64,000 nucleotides of DNA from Secundilactobacillus yichangensis (lineage in GTDB: Bacteria > Bacillota > Bacilli > Lactobacillales > Lactobacillaceae). Location: positions 177,836-241,835 of the forward strand of contig NZ_BOLK01000004.1 of assembly GCF_016861565.1 (NCBI RefSeq), read 5' to 3'. The translations under genes were made by a program, and so were the position numbers. Below the pieces are notes generated by a model. It was not told where the DNA came from. It made no database searches and was given only the letters and a program-made list of their open reading frames with translations. Of the stretch, positions 47,844 through 58,804 are shown one piece after another. The stretch's first letter is position 1. Every line of letters begins with the position of its first letter.

Positions 47844-49126
47844 AACAGCAGCACTACTCAGATTTAGGCGAAACGCTCTACTCAGAAACTTTAAGTAACG
47901 GTTTACGCGTTTACTTATTGCCCAAGGCAGGCTTTCATAAAACCTATGCTGTAATGACCACTGACTACGGTTCAATTGATCAGTCCTTTGTTCCGCTGAA
48001 TGGTACGGCACCGGTAACGCAGCCAGCAGGAATCGCCCATTTCTTGGAACACAAGATGTTTGAGAAAGCAGATCATGACGCGTTTGACACGTTTGCACAT
48101 TTTGGTGGCAGTTCCAACGCGTTTACCAGTTTTACGCATACCAGTTATTTATTCTCAGCTACGCATCATCTAAAAGAAAATTTGGAAACGCTGCTGGATT
48201 TTGTTCAGGACCCGTACTTTACGGATCAAACCGTGAATAAGGAAAAGGGCATCATTGGCCAAGAAATTCAAATGTATGAGGATGATCCTAATTCGCGAGC
48301 TTACTTTGGTACGATTGCTAATCTTTATCCAAATCAGCCATTGGCGGATGATATTGCGGGTTCAATTGAATCAATCGATAAAATTAAGCCGGCTGACCTT
48401 TATTTAGCTCATCAGACGTTCTATCATCCAAGCAATATGAGCTTGTTTGTTGTGGGCCGCCTTGAGCCGGCTGAAACGTTGGAGTGGATTGCCGCTAATC
48501 AGAGTGGCAAGCAATTTGCCAAACCAGCGCCGATTCAACGGATCCTGCCGCCAGCATCACAGCAAATTATTGCGCATAAACAATTGCTGATGCCCGTTGA
48601 GCGGCCGAAAGTGACTATTGGTATTCGTGGAATGGATGAATTGCCAACCGGTCTTAACCGGCTGAAGTATGAAGATGCGCTTTCGCTTGGTTTTACGTTA
48701 CTGTTAGGTGAAACGGCTCCCGACTTTTTGTCGTTGTATGATAAGGGCATCATCGATGATAGTTTCGGCTATAATATTGAACTGCAGCGCGGTGCGCATC
48801 ACGTGATCATGGCGGGTGAGGCTGAGGATCCAGAGGCCTTTGAAACTGCAGTAACCGATATTTTGCATCATGCAACTGACAAATTGGCCGCTGCGGGCGA
48901 TCGGTTTGAAGCCGTTCAGCGCGAGGCGATTGGCAGCACATTATCTTCGTTTAACTCGTTAGAAGCGATTGCCAACCAGTTTGACGACCGGTTATACGGC
49001 GACGCCAGTTTGTTTGACGAAGTCGGTGTGATCAAGGCGCTGAACATGGCGGATGTCATGCAGACCATGGAGCAGTTTATCAGTAAAGCTGGTATTAGCC
49101 TTCAAGAAATTGCTCCTGGTCATTAA
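47840..49126 (+). CDS. M16-family zinc peptidase (YmfH-like)
   Basis: This active M16 metallopeptidase has 428 aa. The inverted zinc motif is HFLEH in GIAHFLEHKMFE near residues 70-81, and the downstream glutamate is in EKGIIGQEIQMYED near residue 145. Its ATG overlaps the stop of the YmfF-like gene (ATGA), so the two are made in equal amounts. A role in processing a peptide or signal at the membrane is suggested by the family; the substrate is unknown. Confidence 0.93.
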   Translation: MKQQHYSDLGETLYSETLSNGLRVYLLPKAGFHKTYAVMTTDYGSIDQSFVPLNGTAPVTQPAGIAHFLEHKMFEKADHDAFDTFAHFGGSSNAFTSFTHTSYLFSATHHLKENLETLLDFVQDPYFTDQTVNKEKGIIGQEIQMYEDDPNSRAYFGTIANLYPNQPLADDIAGSIESIDKIKPADLYLAHQTFYHPSNMSLFVVGRLEPAETLEWIAANQSGKQFAKPAPIQRILPPASQQIIAHKQLLMPVERPKVTIGIRGMDELPTGLNRLKYEDALSLGFTLLLGETAPDFLSLYDKGIIDDSFGYNIELQRGAHHVIMAGEAEDPEAFETAVTDILHHATDKLAAAGDRFEAVQREAIGSTLSSFNSLEAIANQFDDRLYGDASLFDEVGVIKALNMADVMQTMEQFISKAGISLQEIAPGH

Positions 49127-49239
49127 GAAAGCTTTAAAAAGAAGCTGGACAGGAATTCATCATTAAATCATAGCGCGACGTATGCTATACTAATACTGAA
49201 ATAACGAGACTTAATAGGTTAATAGGTGGAGAAAAATTT

Positions 49240-50205
49240 ATGAGTGAAAATACTAAGTCAATTGGTGAAACGCTTCGTGACGCCCGAATCGCTAAAGGTT
49301 TTACCCTAGATGACCTTCAGCAGACGACAAAAATTCAAAAGCGGTACCTAATTGCAATTGAAGATGGTAAGTTTTCAGATTTACCCGGTGATTTTTACGT
49401 CCGTGCGTTCATTAAGCAATATGCACAGACCGTTGGTTTGGACGGTAACGAATTACTTAATGAATACAGTGATCAGCTGCCAAGTACTAAAACCCAGGAA
49501 TATGTGGACCGGGTCAACGAGGAGAATCCCTCTACCCGATCGGCACAACGTAAGGTTGATGACCGAGCAGCTAAAATCAAGCGGCAAGTCCCAATTGTTG
49601 CTGCAGTAGTGGTTGTTGTGGCAGTTTTGATTGGAATCTGGTTAGCAACTACCCGAAGTTCACAGTCTAGCAACAAGTCCCAAAATGTGGATAGCAGTTC
49701 GGTTTCAGTATCGGGCAGCTCAGCTAAATCCAGTTCTTCAGCCAAGGCTTCCAGTAAGAAAGCTTCAGCTTCTTCGAAGAAGGTATCCAAGGCTAGCTTT
49801 AGTAAGGTTTCAACGTCTGGTACGGCAACTGTTTATACCATGAAAAACGCACCAAAGGTTAAAACCATTAAGATCAAGACGTCGAATAATGCTTGGGTAT
49901 CCGTTACTTCTGCTGGGACTTCGGCCTTCCAGGGAACGGTAACTGCCGATAAAGTTCAGACAGTCAAGTTGAATGCCAACGCAACGTCGGTCACCCTGAA
50001 TTTGGGTAACGCGCCCGACACTAAGATCAGTATTGGTGGCAAATTATTACCAATTTCAAAAGCTACCAGTTCTGCAACGACCGCTTCATCAACGACTGCA
50101 TCGTCAGCGGCTGACTCAACGACTACTGGTACTGCCAGTTCAAGTTCCGCAACGTCAACGAATACGACTTCTCAGGTACAAAATATTACCGTACAATTTA
50201 AGTAA
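49240..50205 (+). CDS. rodZ: Cytoskeletal protein RodZ-like
   Basis: This protein has 321 aa: an N-terminal HTH domain (residues about 7-75, IGETLRDARIAKGFTLDDL), one membrane helix (about 125-146), a Ser/Lys-rich linker, a DUF4115-type beta domain (about 200-272) and a Ser/Thr-rich tail. This is the RodZ/YmfM layout, linking MreB to the membrane. It lies between the M16 pair and pgsA, the standard Firmicute order. GGTGGAG precedes the ATG. Confidence 0.93.
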   Translation: MSENTKSIGETLRDARIAKGFTLDDLQQTTKIQKRYLIAIEDGKFSDLPGDFYVRAFIKQYAQTVGLDGNELLNEYSDQLPSTKTQEYVDRVNEENPSTRSAQRKVDDRAAKIKRQVPIVAAVVVVVAVLIGIWLATTRSSQSSNKSQNVDSSSVSVSGSSAKSSSSAKASSKKASASSKKVSKASFSKVSTSGTATVYTMKNAPKVKTIKIKTSNNAWVSVTSAGTSAFQGTVTADKVQTVKLNANATSVTLNLGNAPDTKISIGGKLLPISKATSSATTASSTTASSAADSTTTGTASSSSATSTNTTSQVQNITVQFK

Positions 50206-50209
50206 TCAA

Positions 50210-50241
50210 AAAAGGTAAGCTGAATGGCTTGCCTTTTCTTG
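50210..50241 (+). terminator. Hairpin after rodZ
   Basis: AAAAGGTAAGC pairs with GCTTGCCTTTT around a short loop, followed by C and TT. It may weaken transcription into pgsA. Confidence 0.7.
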
Positions 50242-50265
50242 AGACATTTATCTGGAGGGAACACT

Positions 50266-50853
50266 GTGAATTTACCTAATAAATTAACAATCGGCCGGAT
50301 TATTCTGATTCCAATCTTTCTGATTATTCTGGCGGTACCGATGGACTGGGGTTCAGTAGTCTGGTTATCAACGAGAATTCCAGTAACCCAAATTGTGGCT
50401 GCAATTGTTTTCGCGGTGGCATCAATAACGGATTTTCTGGACGGACAGATTGCTCGGCGGCGGCATTTAGTGACTAACTTCGGTAAGTTTGCTGATCCGC
50501 TGGCCGATAAGATGATTGTAATGACGGCTTTCGTTTTGTTAGTCCAAATGGGTCTAGCACCTGCTTGGGTCGTTGCAATCATTGTCTGCCGTGAATTAGC
50601 AGTTACCGGGTTACGCCTAATTATCGTTGAGAATAACGGTCGGGTCATGGCCGCGGCTTGGCCTGGTAAAATCAAGACCACCTCGCAGATGTTCAGTATT
50701 ATTTTATTGCTGCTTAACAACGTTTTGTTTGCTAACTGGCATTTTCCATTGGGAACAATTTTACTTTACGTTTGCCTGTTCTTTACGATTTATTCAGGAA
50801 TTGATTATTTTGTTAAGAACCGAAGCGTTTTTGCGGATTCGTTTAACGATTAA
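50266..50853 (+). CDS. pgsA: CDP-diacylglycerol-glycerol-3-phosphate 3-phosphatidyltransferase
   Basis: This membrane enzyme makes phosphatidylglycerol phosphate, 195 aa with about five helices. The CDP-alcohol phosphotransferase motif D-G-x2-A-R-x8-G-x3-D-x3-D is complete in LDGQIARRRHLVTNFGKF and the following ADPLADK. GTG 50266 follows GGAGGG by six bases. Upstream in-frame sequence belongs to the rodZ hairpin. Confidence 0.95.
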   Translation: MNLPNKLTIGRIILIPIFLIILAVPMDWGSVVWLSTRIPVTQIVAAIVFAVASITDFLDGQIARRRHLVTNFGKFADPLADKMIVMTAFVLLVQMGLAPAWVVAIIVCRELAVTGLRLIIVENNGRVMAAAWPGKIKTTSQMFSIILLLLNNVLFANWHFPLGTILLYVCLFFTIYSGIDYFVKNRSVFADSFND

Positions 50854-50858
50854 TATGT

Positions 50859-50896
50859 AAAGGGCATACTCTTGAAACGGGAGTGGCCCTTTTTTG
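50859..50896 (+). terminator. Terminator after pgsA
   Basis: AAGGGC..ACTC pairs with GAGT.GCCCTT across a loop, followed by T's. The extended -10 of cinA (TGCTATAAT, with the hexamer at 50898-50903) starts directly after it. Confidence 0.88.
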
Positions 50897-50931
50897 CTAT
50901 AATGAAGAAGATTAGGACAGGAGGGTAAACT

Positions 50932-52179
50932 ATGAACGCAGAAATTGTTGCTGTGGGTACTGAGTTATTGTTGGGTCAAATTGCCAATACAAACGGTGCG
51001 TATTTGGCTCAAAAGCTCGCTGAAATTGGTGTGAACGTTTATTACCAGACAGTCGTAGGTGATAATCCAGAGCGCCTTGAGAGTGTCTTAGAAGTTGCTG
51101 AGAAGCGTAGTGATTTGGTATTGACGATTGGCGGCCTTGGCCCCACTGAAGATGATTTGACTAAGCAAATTGTGGCTCGCCATTTAAATGAGCCGTTAGT
51201 AACTGATGAAGCTGCAAAGGTTAAAATTGATGACTATGCTGCAAAAAGCGGTCGAAATCAAACACCGAATAATGCCAAACAGGCTTTAAAAATTCAACAT
51301 GCAATTAGTTTAACCAATCATAATGGATTTGCGGTAGGGGATCTCTATTTAAATCAGCAAGGGCCTAGTTATGTCTTATTGCCTGGTCCGCCAGCTGAAT
51401 GCTTAATGATGATCGATCGAGAATTAATTCCCGAATTGAAAAAACATGGGCAGCAAAGTCACGTATTTAGTTCTAAGGTGATGCGATTTGTTGGTATCGG
51501 TGAATCCAAGCTGGTGACTGATCTGGCTGACTTGATCGACAATCAGACGAACCCAACCATTGCACCATACGCAAAAATGGCGGAGGTTACACTTCGAGTA
51601 ACTGCTTCGGCGACGGATGAAAAGCAAGCTGATGAACTGATACAGGGTGTAGTTGATCAAATAATGGCCCGTGATGGTCAGTACTTTTACGGCTATGGTG
51701 ATGACAATTCCCTTGCTAACGTGGTCGTTAATCAGCTCATTGATCGTCAGCTTTCTGTAACTGCGGCTGAAAGTCTGACTGCCGGTGAATTTCAGAGTAC
51801 GATTGGCAGTATTTCAGGTGTCTCGGCGGTGTTCCCAGGTGGCTTTGTGACTTACGCAAACGAAGCTAAGCACCAATTATTGGAGATTCCAGCCAATGTT
51901 ATCAACTCTCAAGGGGTTGTCAGCAAGTCGACAGCCATTTGGATGGCTAGACGGGCAAAGGAAAAGATGCAAACTGATATTGCAGTTTCCTTCACTGGCG
52001 TTGCTGGCCCAGATGAGCTGGAAGGACAGCCAGCTGGTACTGTCTGGATCGGTATTGCTTATCGGGATGAAGAACCTAAAGCCTACTTATATCACTTTAC
52101 TAATGGGCGTCAGCAGGTTCGGGCACGGTCAGTAATGGCAGGATTGAATCTTATTCGTCAAAGATTAGCAGCCAACTAA
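50932..52179 (+). CDS. cinA: CinA-family protein
   Basis: This two-domain protein has 415 aa: an N-terminal MoCF/COG1058 domain (about 1-170, start AEIVAVGTELLLGQIANTN) and a C-terminal PncC nicotinamide-nucleotide amidase-like domain (about 255-413, TAAESLTAGEFQSTIG). It recycles NMN in related bacteria and is linked to competence with recA. It has its own extended -10. The LexA box of recA begins six bases after its stop. Confidence 0.95.
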   Translation: MNAEIVAVGTELLLGQIANTNGAYLAQKLAEIGVNVYYQTVVGDNPERLESVLEVAEKRSDLVLTIGGLGPTEDDLTKQIVARHLNEPLVTDEAAKVKIDDYAAKSGRNQTPNNAKQALKIQHAISLTNHNGFAVGDLYLNQQGPSYVLLPGPPAECLMMIDRELIPELKKHGQQSHVFSSKVMRFVGIGESKLVTDLADLIDNQTNPTIAPYAKMAEVTLRVTASATDEKQADELIQGVVDQIMARDGQYFYGYGDDNSLANVVVNQLIDRQLSVTAAESLTAGEFQSTIGSISGVSAVFPGGFVTYANEAKHQLLEIPANVINSQGVVSKSTAIWMARRAKEKMQTDIAVSFTGVAGPDELEGQPAGTVWIGIAYRDEEPKAYLYHFTNGRQQVRARSVMAGLNLIRQRLAAN

Positions 52180-52184
52180 AAATA

Positions 52185-52198
52185 CGAACCTTTGTTCT
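52185..52198. promoter_or_regulatory. LexA (SOS) box upstream of recA
   Basis: CGAACCTTTGTTCT fits the Gram-positive LexA consensus CGAAC-N4-GTTCG with only the last base differing. It lies nine bases upstream of the recA -35. Confidence 0.88.
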
Positions 52199-52206
52199 AT
52201 TTTTGC

Positions 52207-52235
52207 TTGCAATTTTGTGTTAAGAAAGGTATAGT
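52207..52235 (+). promoter_or_regulatory. recA promoter
   Basis: TTGCAA (52207-52212) and TATAGT (52230-52235) are 17 bases apart, just downstream of the LexA box. Confidence 0.82.
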
Positions 52236-52268
52236 TTATCTTGCAAATGGCTACTAAGGAGGAACTAC

Positions 52269-53372
52269 ATGGCTGACGAACGGCAAGCAGCGTTAGATGC
52301 TGCATTAAAGAAAATTGAAAAAAACTTTGGTAAAGGTTCTATCATGCGAATGGGTGATAAAGCTGATACTCAAATCTCAACGATTTCCAGTGGTTCACTA
52401 GCACTGGATAATGCATTGGGTGTGGGTGGTTATCCTCGGGGTAGAATCGTGGAAGTTTATGGGCCAGAAAGTTCTGGGAAGACGACTGTCGCATTGCATG
52501 CAGTTGCGGAAGTACAGAAAAATGGCGGTACGGCTGCTTATATTGATGCTGAAAATGCGTTAGACCCAGCATACGCCACTCATTTAGGGGTTAATATCGA
52601 TGACCTGTTGCTTTCACAACCAGACACTGGTGAACAAGGTTTGGAAATTGCAGATGCACTGGTTGCAAGTGGTGCGGTTGACATGATCGTCGTCGATTCC
52701 GTAGCTGCTTTGGTTCCTCGAGCCGAAATTGATGGTGAAATGGGCGATGCTCACGTTGGGTTACAAGCCCGACTAATGTCTCAAGCGTTACGTAAATTGT
52801 CGGGATCTATCAATAAAACCAAGACGATCGCCATCTTTATCAACCAAATTCGTGAAAAAGTCGGTGTAATGTTTGGTAATCCTGAAACCACTCCCGGTGG
52901 TCGGGCTTTGAAATTCTACGCAACGATTCGTTTGGAAGTTCGGCGTGCAGAACAAATCAAAGAGGGAACCGATATTATCGGTAACCGAGTTCGGATCAAA
53001 GTGGTTAAGAACAAGGTTGCACCGCCATTCAAACGTGCTGAAGTCGACATTATGTACGGCACTGGTATTTCACAAACTGGTGAGTTAGTGGATATGGCTG
53101 TTGATAAGGATATCGTCAATAAGTCCGGTTCGTGGTATTCATACGGTGATGACCGCATTGGCCAGGGACGTGAGAATGCCAAGACTTACCTTGCAGAACA
53201 TCCAGACGTTATGGCAGAGATTAGAACTAAGGTTCGAAAAGCCTATAATATGGATGGTGCTGAAGATGAACAAGATCAATCAACGGACGATAAGAACGTT
53301 GAAACTTTAGATCTTGAACCAAAGGGCTCAAAAGAATCCAAACCAACTAAAGCGAAACCTGCAAAGTCGTAA
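52269..53372 (+). CDS. recA: Recombinase RecA
   Basis: This strand-exchange and SOS co-protease protein has 367 aa. Walker [10 protein letters not shown] is near residues 65-73, and the conserved loop [22 protein letters not shown] follows at about 198-219. The C-terminal tail is acidic then Lys-rich. AAGGAGGAA precedes the ATG. SOS control is shown by the LexA box. Confidence 0.98.
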   Translation: MADERQAALDAALKKIEKNFGKGSIMRMGDKADTQISTISSGSLALDNALGVGGYPRGRIVEVYGPESSGKTTVALHAVAEVQKNGGTAAYIDAENALDPAYATHLGVNIDDLLLSQPDTGEQGLEIADALVASGAVDMIVVDSVAALVPRAEIDGEMGDAHVGLQARLMSQALRKLSGSINKTKTIAIFINQIREKVGVMFGNPETTPGGRALKFYATIRLEVRRAEQIKEGTDIIGNRVRIKVVKNKVAPPFKRAEVDIMYGTGISQTGELVDMAVDKDIVNKSGSWYSYGDDRIGQGRENAKTYLAEHPDVMAEIRTKVRKAYNMDGAEDEQDQSTDDKNVETLDLEPKGSKESKPTKAKPAKS

Positions 53373-53380
53373 TTTAAAAT

Positions 53381-53415
53381 AAAAGTCCGAGAGGGATAAC
53401 CTCTTGGACTTTTTT
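53381..53415 (+). terminator. Terminator after recA
   Basis: AAAAGTCC.AGAGG pairs with CCTCT.GGACTTTT across five bases, followed by T's. Confidence 0.92.
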
Positions 53416-53516
53416 GATGTCAAAAACGGTAATAATATATCTCAGAATTCAGCTGGCTAATTTTGCCATTGTATTTTAATAAATTAATTTCTTCACTGTC
53501 GTTCACCACTCTTTTA

Positions 53517-53545
53517 TTGACAGCGTTGCGACTTAACATTAGAAT
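53517..53545 (+). promoter_or_regulatory. rny promoter
   Basis: TTGACA (53517-53522) and TAGAAT (53540-53545) are separated by 17 bases. The inferred leader before the ATG is about 78 bases. Confidence 0.85.
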
Positions 53546-53628
53546 ATTAGTTGTGTCAATAATCAATTTACATCTAAAAATTTACTGATTTAGCAATCAA
53601 AAAATTTTGATGATGCGGAGGTGGAATC

Positions 53629-55188
53629 ATGGGTATTCCTGAAATAATCCTCGCAATCATCGCTATCGTTGTAGGTGCTGTCATCGGATACTTTGTCCAT
53701 AAGTCAATTGTTGAACGCAATTTGGACGCAGCACACGAAACAGCACAAGGCATTTTAGCTGATGCGAAAAAGCAGGCTGAGACTGATACCAAAGAGGCTT
53801 TGCTTGAAGCCAAAGAGGAAGGTCATCGCTACCGGACAGAGGTTGAAAAGGATTTAAAACGGCAACGCGGAGAAGTCCAGAAACAAGAAGACCGGGTTTT
53901 GCAGCGAGAAGAAGCACTTGATCGTAAAGACAACGCTTTTCAAAAGCGTGAAGATGTTTTAGAACGCAAGGAAAATAAATTGAGTTCTGAACAGCAAAAA
54001 CTAGCTAAATTACAGCAACAGGCGGACTCACTTGTTGAAAAACGGCAAGCAGCTGTGGAAGAAGCAGCCGCGCTTTCCAAAGAGGAAGCACAGTCCCTGA
54101 TTATTAATGAAGCAAAGCAAGCGTTAAGTTCTGAACGCGCTAAGATGATTAAAGAATCTAATGAGAAAGCTGCTCAAGAAGCGGATTCGAAGGCGAAGGA
54201 ATTAATCGTTCAAGCGATTCAACGAAGTGGAGCCGATATGGTATCAGATACCACGGTGTCGGTAGTTACACTTCCTAATGACGACATGAAGGGTCGCATC
54301 ATCGGTCGTGAAGGCCGGAACATCAGAACCTTAGAAACTTTAACGGGTATCGATCTGATTATTGATGATACTCCAGAAGCCGTTGTTTTAAGTGGATTTG
54401 ATCCAATTCGTCGAGAAGTCGCCAAGATTGCGTTAGAGAAACTCATTCAAGATGGTCGTATTCATCCAGCTCGTATTGAAGAGATGGTTGAAAAGGCCCG
54501 TAAGGAATTGGACGAGAAGATTCAAGATCTTGGAGAACAAACTGTCTTTGATTTGGGAATTCATTCGATGCATCCAGCGTTGATTAAACTGGTTGGTCAG
54601 ATGAACTACCGGATCTCTTATGGTCAAAACGTATTAACGCATGCAATTGAAGTTGCTAAATTATCAGGAATTTTTGCCGCTGAGTTAGGTGAGGATGTCA
54701 CACTAGCAAAACGCGCAGGATTATTACACGACATTGGTAAAGCGGTTGAAAATGACGTTGAAGACTCTCATGTTCAAATTGGGGTCGATTTAGCTAAGAA
54801 GTACAAAGAAAGTCCGGTTGTTATTGATTCAATCGCGGCTCACGAGTCAACGGCAGAACCTCACTACGTAATTTCTGAAATAGTGTCGGCTGCTAATACG
54901 ATCTCGGCTTCTAGACCTGGAGCACGTAGCGATTCACTTGAAAGCTACATTCACAGATTAGAAAAGCTAGAAACGATTGCAGATGAATTTGACGGTGTAA
55001 AGAAGTCATTTGCCATTCAAGCAGGGCGCGAAGTTCGCGTAATCGTTAAACCAGATAAAATTTCAGATTTAGATGCTGTGACGCTGGCTCACGATATTAA
55101 GGAAAAGATTGAAAGTGACATGGATTATCCAGGTCACGTCAAGGTTTCTGTTATCCGTGAAGTCCGTTCAGTAGCATATGCTAAGTAG
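53629..55188 (+). CDS. rny: Ribonuclease Y
   Basis: This membrane-bound endoribonuclease starts mRNA decay, 519 aa. It has an N-terminal membrane helix (about 4-23), a long coiled coil (about 30-195), a KH domain (about 205-270, [15 protein letters not shown]) and an HD domain with [12 protein letters not shown] near residue 365. GCGGAGGTGG precedes the ATG. A terminator follows at 55206-55252. Confidence 0.97.
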   Translation: MGIPEIILAIIAIVVGAVIGYFVHKSIVERNLDAAHETAQGILADAKKQAETDTKEALLEAKEEGHRYRTEVEKDLKRQRGEVQKQEDRVLQREEALDRKDNAFQKREDVLERKENKLSSEQQKLAKLQQQADSLVEKRQAAVEEAAALSKEEAQSLIINEAKQALSSERAKMIKESNEKAAQEADSKAKELIVQAIQRSGADMVSDTTVSVVTLPNDDMKGRIIGREGRNIRTLETLTGIDLIIDDTPEAVVLSGFDPIRREVAKIALEKLIQDGRIHPARIEEMVEKARKELDEKIQDLGEQTVFDLGIHSMHPALIKLVGQMNYRISYGQNVLTHAIEVAKLSGIFAAELGEDVTLAKRAGLLHDIGKAVENDVEDSHVQIGVDLAKKYKESPVVIDSIAAHESTAEPHYVISEIVSAANTISASRPGARSDSLESYIHRLEKLETIADEFDGVKKSFAIQAGREVRVIVKPDKISDLDAVTLAHDIKEKIESDMDYPGHVKVSVIREVRSVAYAK

Positions 55189-55205
55189 TTTTTAGCACAA
55201 GAATA

Positions 55206-55252
55206 AAGGTACCCTCAAGAACTGGCAACAGTACTTGAAGGTACTTTTTTAT
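55206..55252 (+). terminator. Terminator after rny
   Basis: AAGGTACC.TCAAG pairs with CTTGA.GGTACTT across about 14 bases, followed by six T. Confidence 0.85.
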
Positions 55253-55312
55253 ACCGCTAATGTGTTAAACTAAAACGTGTTGCAACATACTAAATTAGAT
55301 TAGAGGATCAGC

Positions 55313-56116
55313 ATGCGGATATTATTTATCGGAGACGTTGTCGGTGATCGTGGCGTCCAAATGATTCAAACTTATTTACCACAGTTAAAACGTGATTTAA
55401 AACCTCAGGCGACGATTGTGAACGGAGAAAATTCAACGCCAGTTGGCCGTGGTATTAGCCAAAAGATTTATAAACAGCTGCTAGCAAGCGGAGCCGATGT
55501 TGTCACCATGGGCAATCATACATGGGATAATAAGGAAATTTACGATTTTATCGACGATACGACCAAACTGGTCCGGCCAGCTAATTTTCCCGGTAAAGAC
55601 GTGCCTGGTCGAGGCTGGACAAAACTTAAGGTTAACCAAGCGACACTAGCCGTAATCAACTTACAGGGACGGGTTTTTCTGCCACCGTTAGATGATCCCT
55701 TTGCCGCAGCGGATAAATTAGTGACAGAAATTAGAAAGGAGACGCCCGTGATTTTTGTGGACTTCCATGGTGAAGTGACCAGTGAAAAACGGGCTATCGC
55801 ACTGTACTTGAAGGGGCGTGTCTCAGCTGTGGTTGGCACTCATACGCACGTGCAAACTAGTGATGCTCACGTCATCGATCATCAAACCGCGTTTATGACT
55901 GACGCCGGTATGACCGGGCCAGCTGCTGGTGTTTTAGGGATGCAGCCTGCCAGTGTAATTGCGCGTTTCCTTAATCAGCGGCCAGCGCGCTACGAAGTTG
56001 AGACCAGTGAACCAGGCATTATGTCTGGCTGTGTGATCGATGTGAATGACGAAACTGGCCATGCGACCAAGATTAAACCGGTTTTGATCGATCATGATCA
56101 TCCGTATGATCGTTAA
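55313..56116 (+). CDS. ymdB: YmdB-family metallophosphoesterase
   Basis: This 267-aa protein begins MRILFIGDVVGDRG and has GENSTPVGRG, MGNHTWDNKEI, DFHGEVTSEK and GTHTHVQTSD, the dimetal phosphoesterase motifs of the YmdB group. In Bacillus it is a cyclic-nucleotide phosphodiesterase affecting motility and biofilm genes. The rny-ymdB order is the usual one. mutS starts 30 bases after its stop. Confidence 0.95.
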   Translation: MRILFIGDVVGDRGVQMIQTYLPQLKRDLKPQATIVNGENSTPVGRGISQKIYKQLLASGADVVTMGNHTWDNKEIYDFIDDTTKLVRPANFPGKDVPGRGWTKLKVNQATLAVINLQGRVFLPPLDDPFAAADKLVTEIRKETPVIFVDFHGEVTSEKRAIALYLKGRVSAVVGTHTHVQTSDAHVIDHQTAFMTDAGMTGPAAGVLGMQPASVIARFLNQRPARYEVETSEPGIMSGCVIDVNDETGHATKIKPVLIDHDHPYDR

Positions 56117-56146
56117 ACTGCAAGAAATGAAGTAGAGGTGGAGAGA

Positions 56147-58792
56147 TTGGCGAAAGTAAATCAGACGCCGATGATGGTTCAGTATCAAAAAATTAAAGAT
56201 CAGTATCCAGACGCTTTTTTATTTTACCGTTTGGGTGACTTTTATGAAATGTTTAACGATGACGCTATCAAGGGCGCTCAACTATTGGAATTAACGTTGA
56301 CTACTCGAAATCACAGTTCCAAAAACCCAATTCCAATGTGCGGTGTGCCGCATCACGCCGTCCAAAACTACATTGATATTTTAGTGGATAGGGGCTATAA
56401 AGTCGCTATCTGTGAACAGATGGAAGATCCTAAGTTAGCCAAGGGAATGGTGAAGCGTGAAGTGATTCAACTGGTCACTCCCGGGACGCAAACGGATACT
56501 GGGGCAGGTAACGCAAAGGAAAATAATTATCTGACGGCGTTAACTCAGGTTGATCATAAATTTGGTTTTGCTTATGCAGATCTGTCCACTGGTGAGCTGA
56601 AAGTGACCTCGCTGGATAGTTTTGATTCAGTATTAAATGAAGTCATGAGTTTGCAGACTAAGGAGACCGTTGTTGATAAATCAGTCGATGCTGACGTTGT
56701 TGATCAGCTGAAAACGGTTGGTATCCTGATTTCGCATCAGGATGAGGCTGAAGTGAAGTCCGAACTCAGTTATCTGACGCAGGGGGTAGAAGTCACTGAA
56801 CAGTTAACAGTATTGCAGCATTTGTTAACTTACATTGTGACGACTCAAAAACGCAGTTTGGCACATTTACAGCGGGCAGTCATTTACGAGCCGACTTATT
56901 TCCTGAAAATGGATCACTATTCTCAGCGTAATTTGGAATTGGCGCAAAACATGCGGACCGGCAAAAAGAGCGGTACGCTACTGTGGTTACTGGATGAAAC
57001 CAAAACGGCAATGGGTGGTCGGCTGCTCAAACAGTGGCTGGACCGGCCGTTAGTGAGCCGCAAAGATATTTTGGCTCGTCAGAAAAAAGTGAGTGTGCTG
57101 GTTGATCAATATTTTGAACGTAATAGCCTGCAAGAAGAACTGACTCAGGTTTATGATTTGGAACGGTTGGCTGGCCGAGTTGCTTTTGGCAGCGTTAACG
57201 GTCGTGATTTAATTCAGTTAAAGACGTCGCTGCAACAGATTCCCAAGCTGCAGCATATTTTAAATGAGTTGCCAGAATCGGCTTTTAACGACATTTATGA
57301 ACGGTTGGATCCAATTGATAACGTCACTGAAGCCATTAATTCAGCAATTGTTGATGAACCGCCATTGTCCGTAACGGATGGCGGCGTCATTAAAAACGGT
57401 TATGATAAAACACTGGATTCTTATCGGGAAGCAATGCATAACGGTAAACAGTGGATGGCTGAACTTGAGGCTTCAGAACGGCAGATTACCGGGATCAATA
57501 ACCTGAAAATCGGTTATAATCGGGTCTTTGGCTACTATATTGATGTGACAAAGGCGAATTTAAATAAGCTGCCAGAAGGCCGTTACGAACGGAAGCAGAC
57601 TTTGACCAACTCCGAACGGTTTACGACGCCGGAGCTAAAGGAAAAGGAACGTTTGATTCTTGAAGCTGAGGAAAAGTCCACCGATTTAGAATACAAGTTA
57701 TTCGTCAAGGTTCGTGAGCTGGTAAAAGCTAACATTCAACGGATTCAAAGCCTGGCACATGCTGTTTCTGAGCTGGATGTGCTGCAGAGTTTTGCCGATA
57801 TTAGTGAAAAATACCGGTTCGTGGCACCAACGTTTACAAAATCAGGTCATGACTTGGAAATTGTTGAAGGCCGCCACCCGGTGGTTGAAAAAGTGCTCGG
57901 CAGACAGACATATGTTCCAAACGATGTTAAAATGCCAGAGAAAACCTCGATTTTGCTCATTACCGGGCCTAACATGTCTGGTAAGAGTACTTACATGCGT
58001 CAGCTGGCATTAACTGTTATCCTGGCACAGATGGGGTGTTTTGTACCGGCTAAGTCTGCTAAAATGCCCATTTTTGACCAAATTTTCACCCGAATCGGGG
58101 CGGCGGATGATTTAATTTCTGGCGAAAGTACCTTTATGGTGGAAATGAAGGAAGCTAACGAAGCCCTTTCCCACGCTACTGCTAATTCATTGATTCTATT
58201 TGATGAAATTGGCCGTGGTACGGCGACTTATGACGGAATGGCCTTAGCACAAGCCATTATTGAATTTGTGCATGACCGGGTCCACGCTAAGACGCTGTTT
58301 TCGACCCATTATCATGAGCTGACCGTGTTGGATAAGAGTTTAACGCATTTGAAAAACGTCCACGTCGGCGCCGTTGAAAAAAACGGTGAACTGGTTTTCC
58401 TGCACCAAATGCAAGATGGGCCAGCTGACAAATCCTATGGGATTCACGTGGCTAAGCTCGCCGGATTGCCTGATTCACTGCTAAAGCGGGCGGATACGAT
58501 TCTTAACCACTTAGAAAAGACTCAGGATCAGCATGCTACGGTAGAAGTAGCAACTGAAGATCGTGTCGTTCAGCCTGAACCTCAGCCAACGGAACCTGAA
58601 CCCGCAGACGAGGATGATGAAGAAGATACTCAATTGTCCCTGTTTGGCGAACCGGAGAAGAAGTTAACGAAGGCTGATAAAGTGGCATCACAGGTTAAAT
58701 CATTGAATTTAATGGGAATGACACCTATGGACGTAATGAATCAAGTTTATAAATGGCAGCAGCAGTTGGAGCAAACAAAGAAAAAACGGTAA
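56147..58792 (+). CDS. mutS: DNA mismatch repair protein MutS
   Basis: This mismatch sensor has 881 aa. The mismatch-binding loop is in [14 protein letters not shown] (Phe-x-Glu) near residue 30, Walker A is GPNMSGKST near residue 607, and [14 protein letters not shown] follows. The acidic C-terminus contains QLSLF, the sliding-clamp-binding pentapeptide. I chose TTG 56147 after AGAGGTGGAG; an in-frame GTG at 56138 lies within that site. It forms an operon with mutL. Confidence 0.97.
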   Translation: MAKVNQTPMMVQYQKIKDQYPDAFLFYRLGDFYEMFNDDAIKGAQLLELTLTTRNHSSKNPIPMCGVPHHAVQNYIDILVDRGYKVAICEQMEDPKLAKGMVKREVIQLVTPGTQTDTGAGNAKENNYLTALTQVDHKFGFAYADLSTGELKVTSLDSFDSVLNEVMSLQTKETVVDKSVDADVVDQLKTVGILISHQDEAEVKSELSYLTQGVEVTEQLTVLQHLLTYIVTTQKRSLAHLQRAVIYEPTYFLKMDHYSQRNLELAQNMRTGKKSGTLLWLLDETKTAMGGRLLKQWLDRPLVSRKDILARQKKVSVLVDQYFERNSLQEELTQVYDLERLAGRVAFGSVNGRDLIQLKTSLQQIPKLQHILNELPESAFNDIYERLDPIDNVTEAINSAIVDEPPLSVTDGGVIKNGYDKTLDSYREAMHNGKQWMAELEASERQITGINNLKIGYNRVFGYYIDVTKANLNKLPEGRYERKQTLTNSERFTTPELKEKERLILEAEEKSTDLEYKLFVKVRELVKANIQRIQSLAHAVSELDVLQSFADISEKYRFVAPTFTKSGHDLEIVEGRHPVVEKVLGRQTYVPNDVKMPEKTSILLITGPNMSGKSTYMRQLALTVILAQMGCFVPAKSAKMPIFDQIFTRIGAADDLISGESTFMVEMKEANEALSHATANSLILFDEIGRGTATYDGMALAQAIIEFVHDRVHAKTLFSTHYHELTVLDKSLTHLKNVHVGAVEKNGELVFLHQMQDGPADKSYGIHVAKLAGLPDSLLKRADTILNHLEKTQDQHATVEVATEDRVVQPEPQPTEPEPADEDDEEDTQLSLFGEPEKKLTKADKVASQVKSLNLMGMTPMDVMNQVYKWQQQLEQTKKKR

Positions 58793-58804
58793 TGGGGTGA
58801 AAAA

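Noticed and set aside
47658..48098. 146-aa minus-strand frame
   Set aside because: It is antisense to the junction of the two M16 genes, which have clear domains and coupling.
50172..50720. 182-aa minus-strand frame opposite rodZ/pgsA
   Set aside because: It lies entirely antisense to pgsA and the rodZ end, has low-complexity Ile/Thr/Arg content and no ribosome site.
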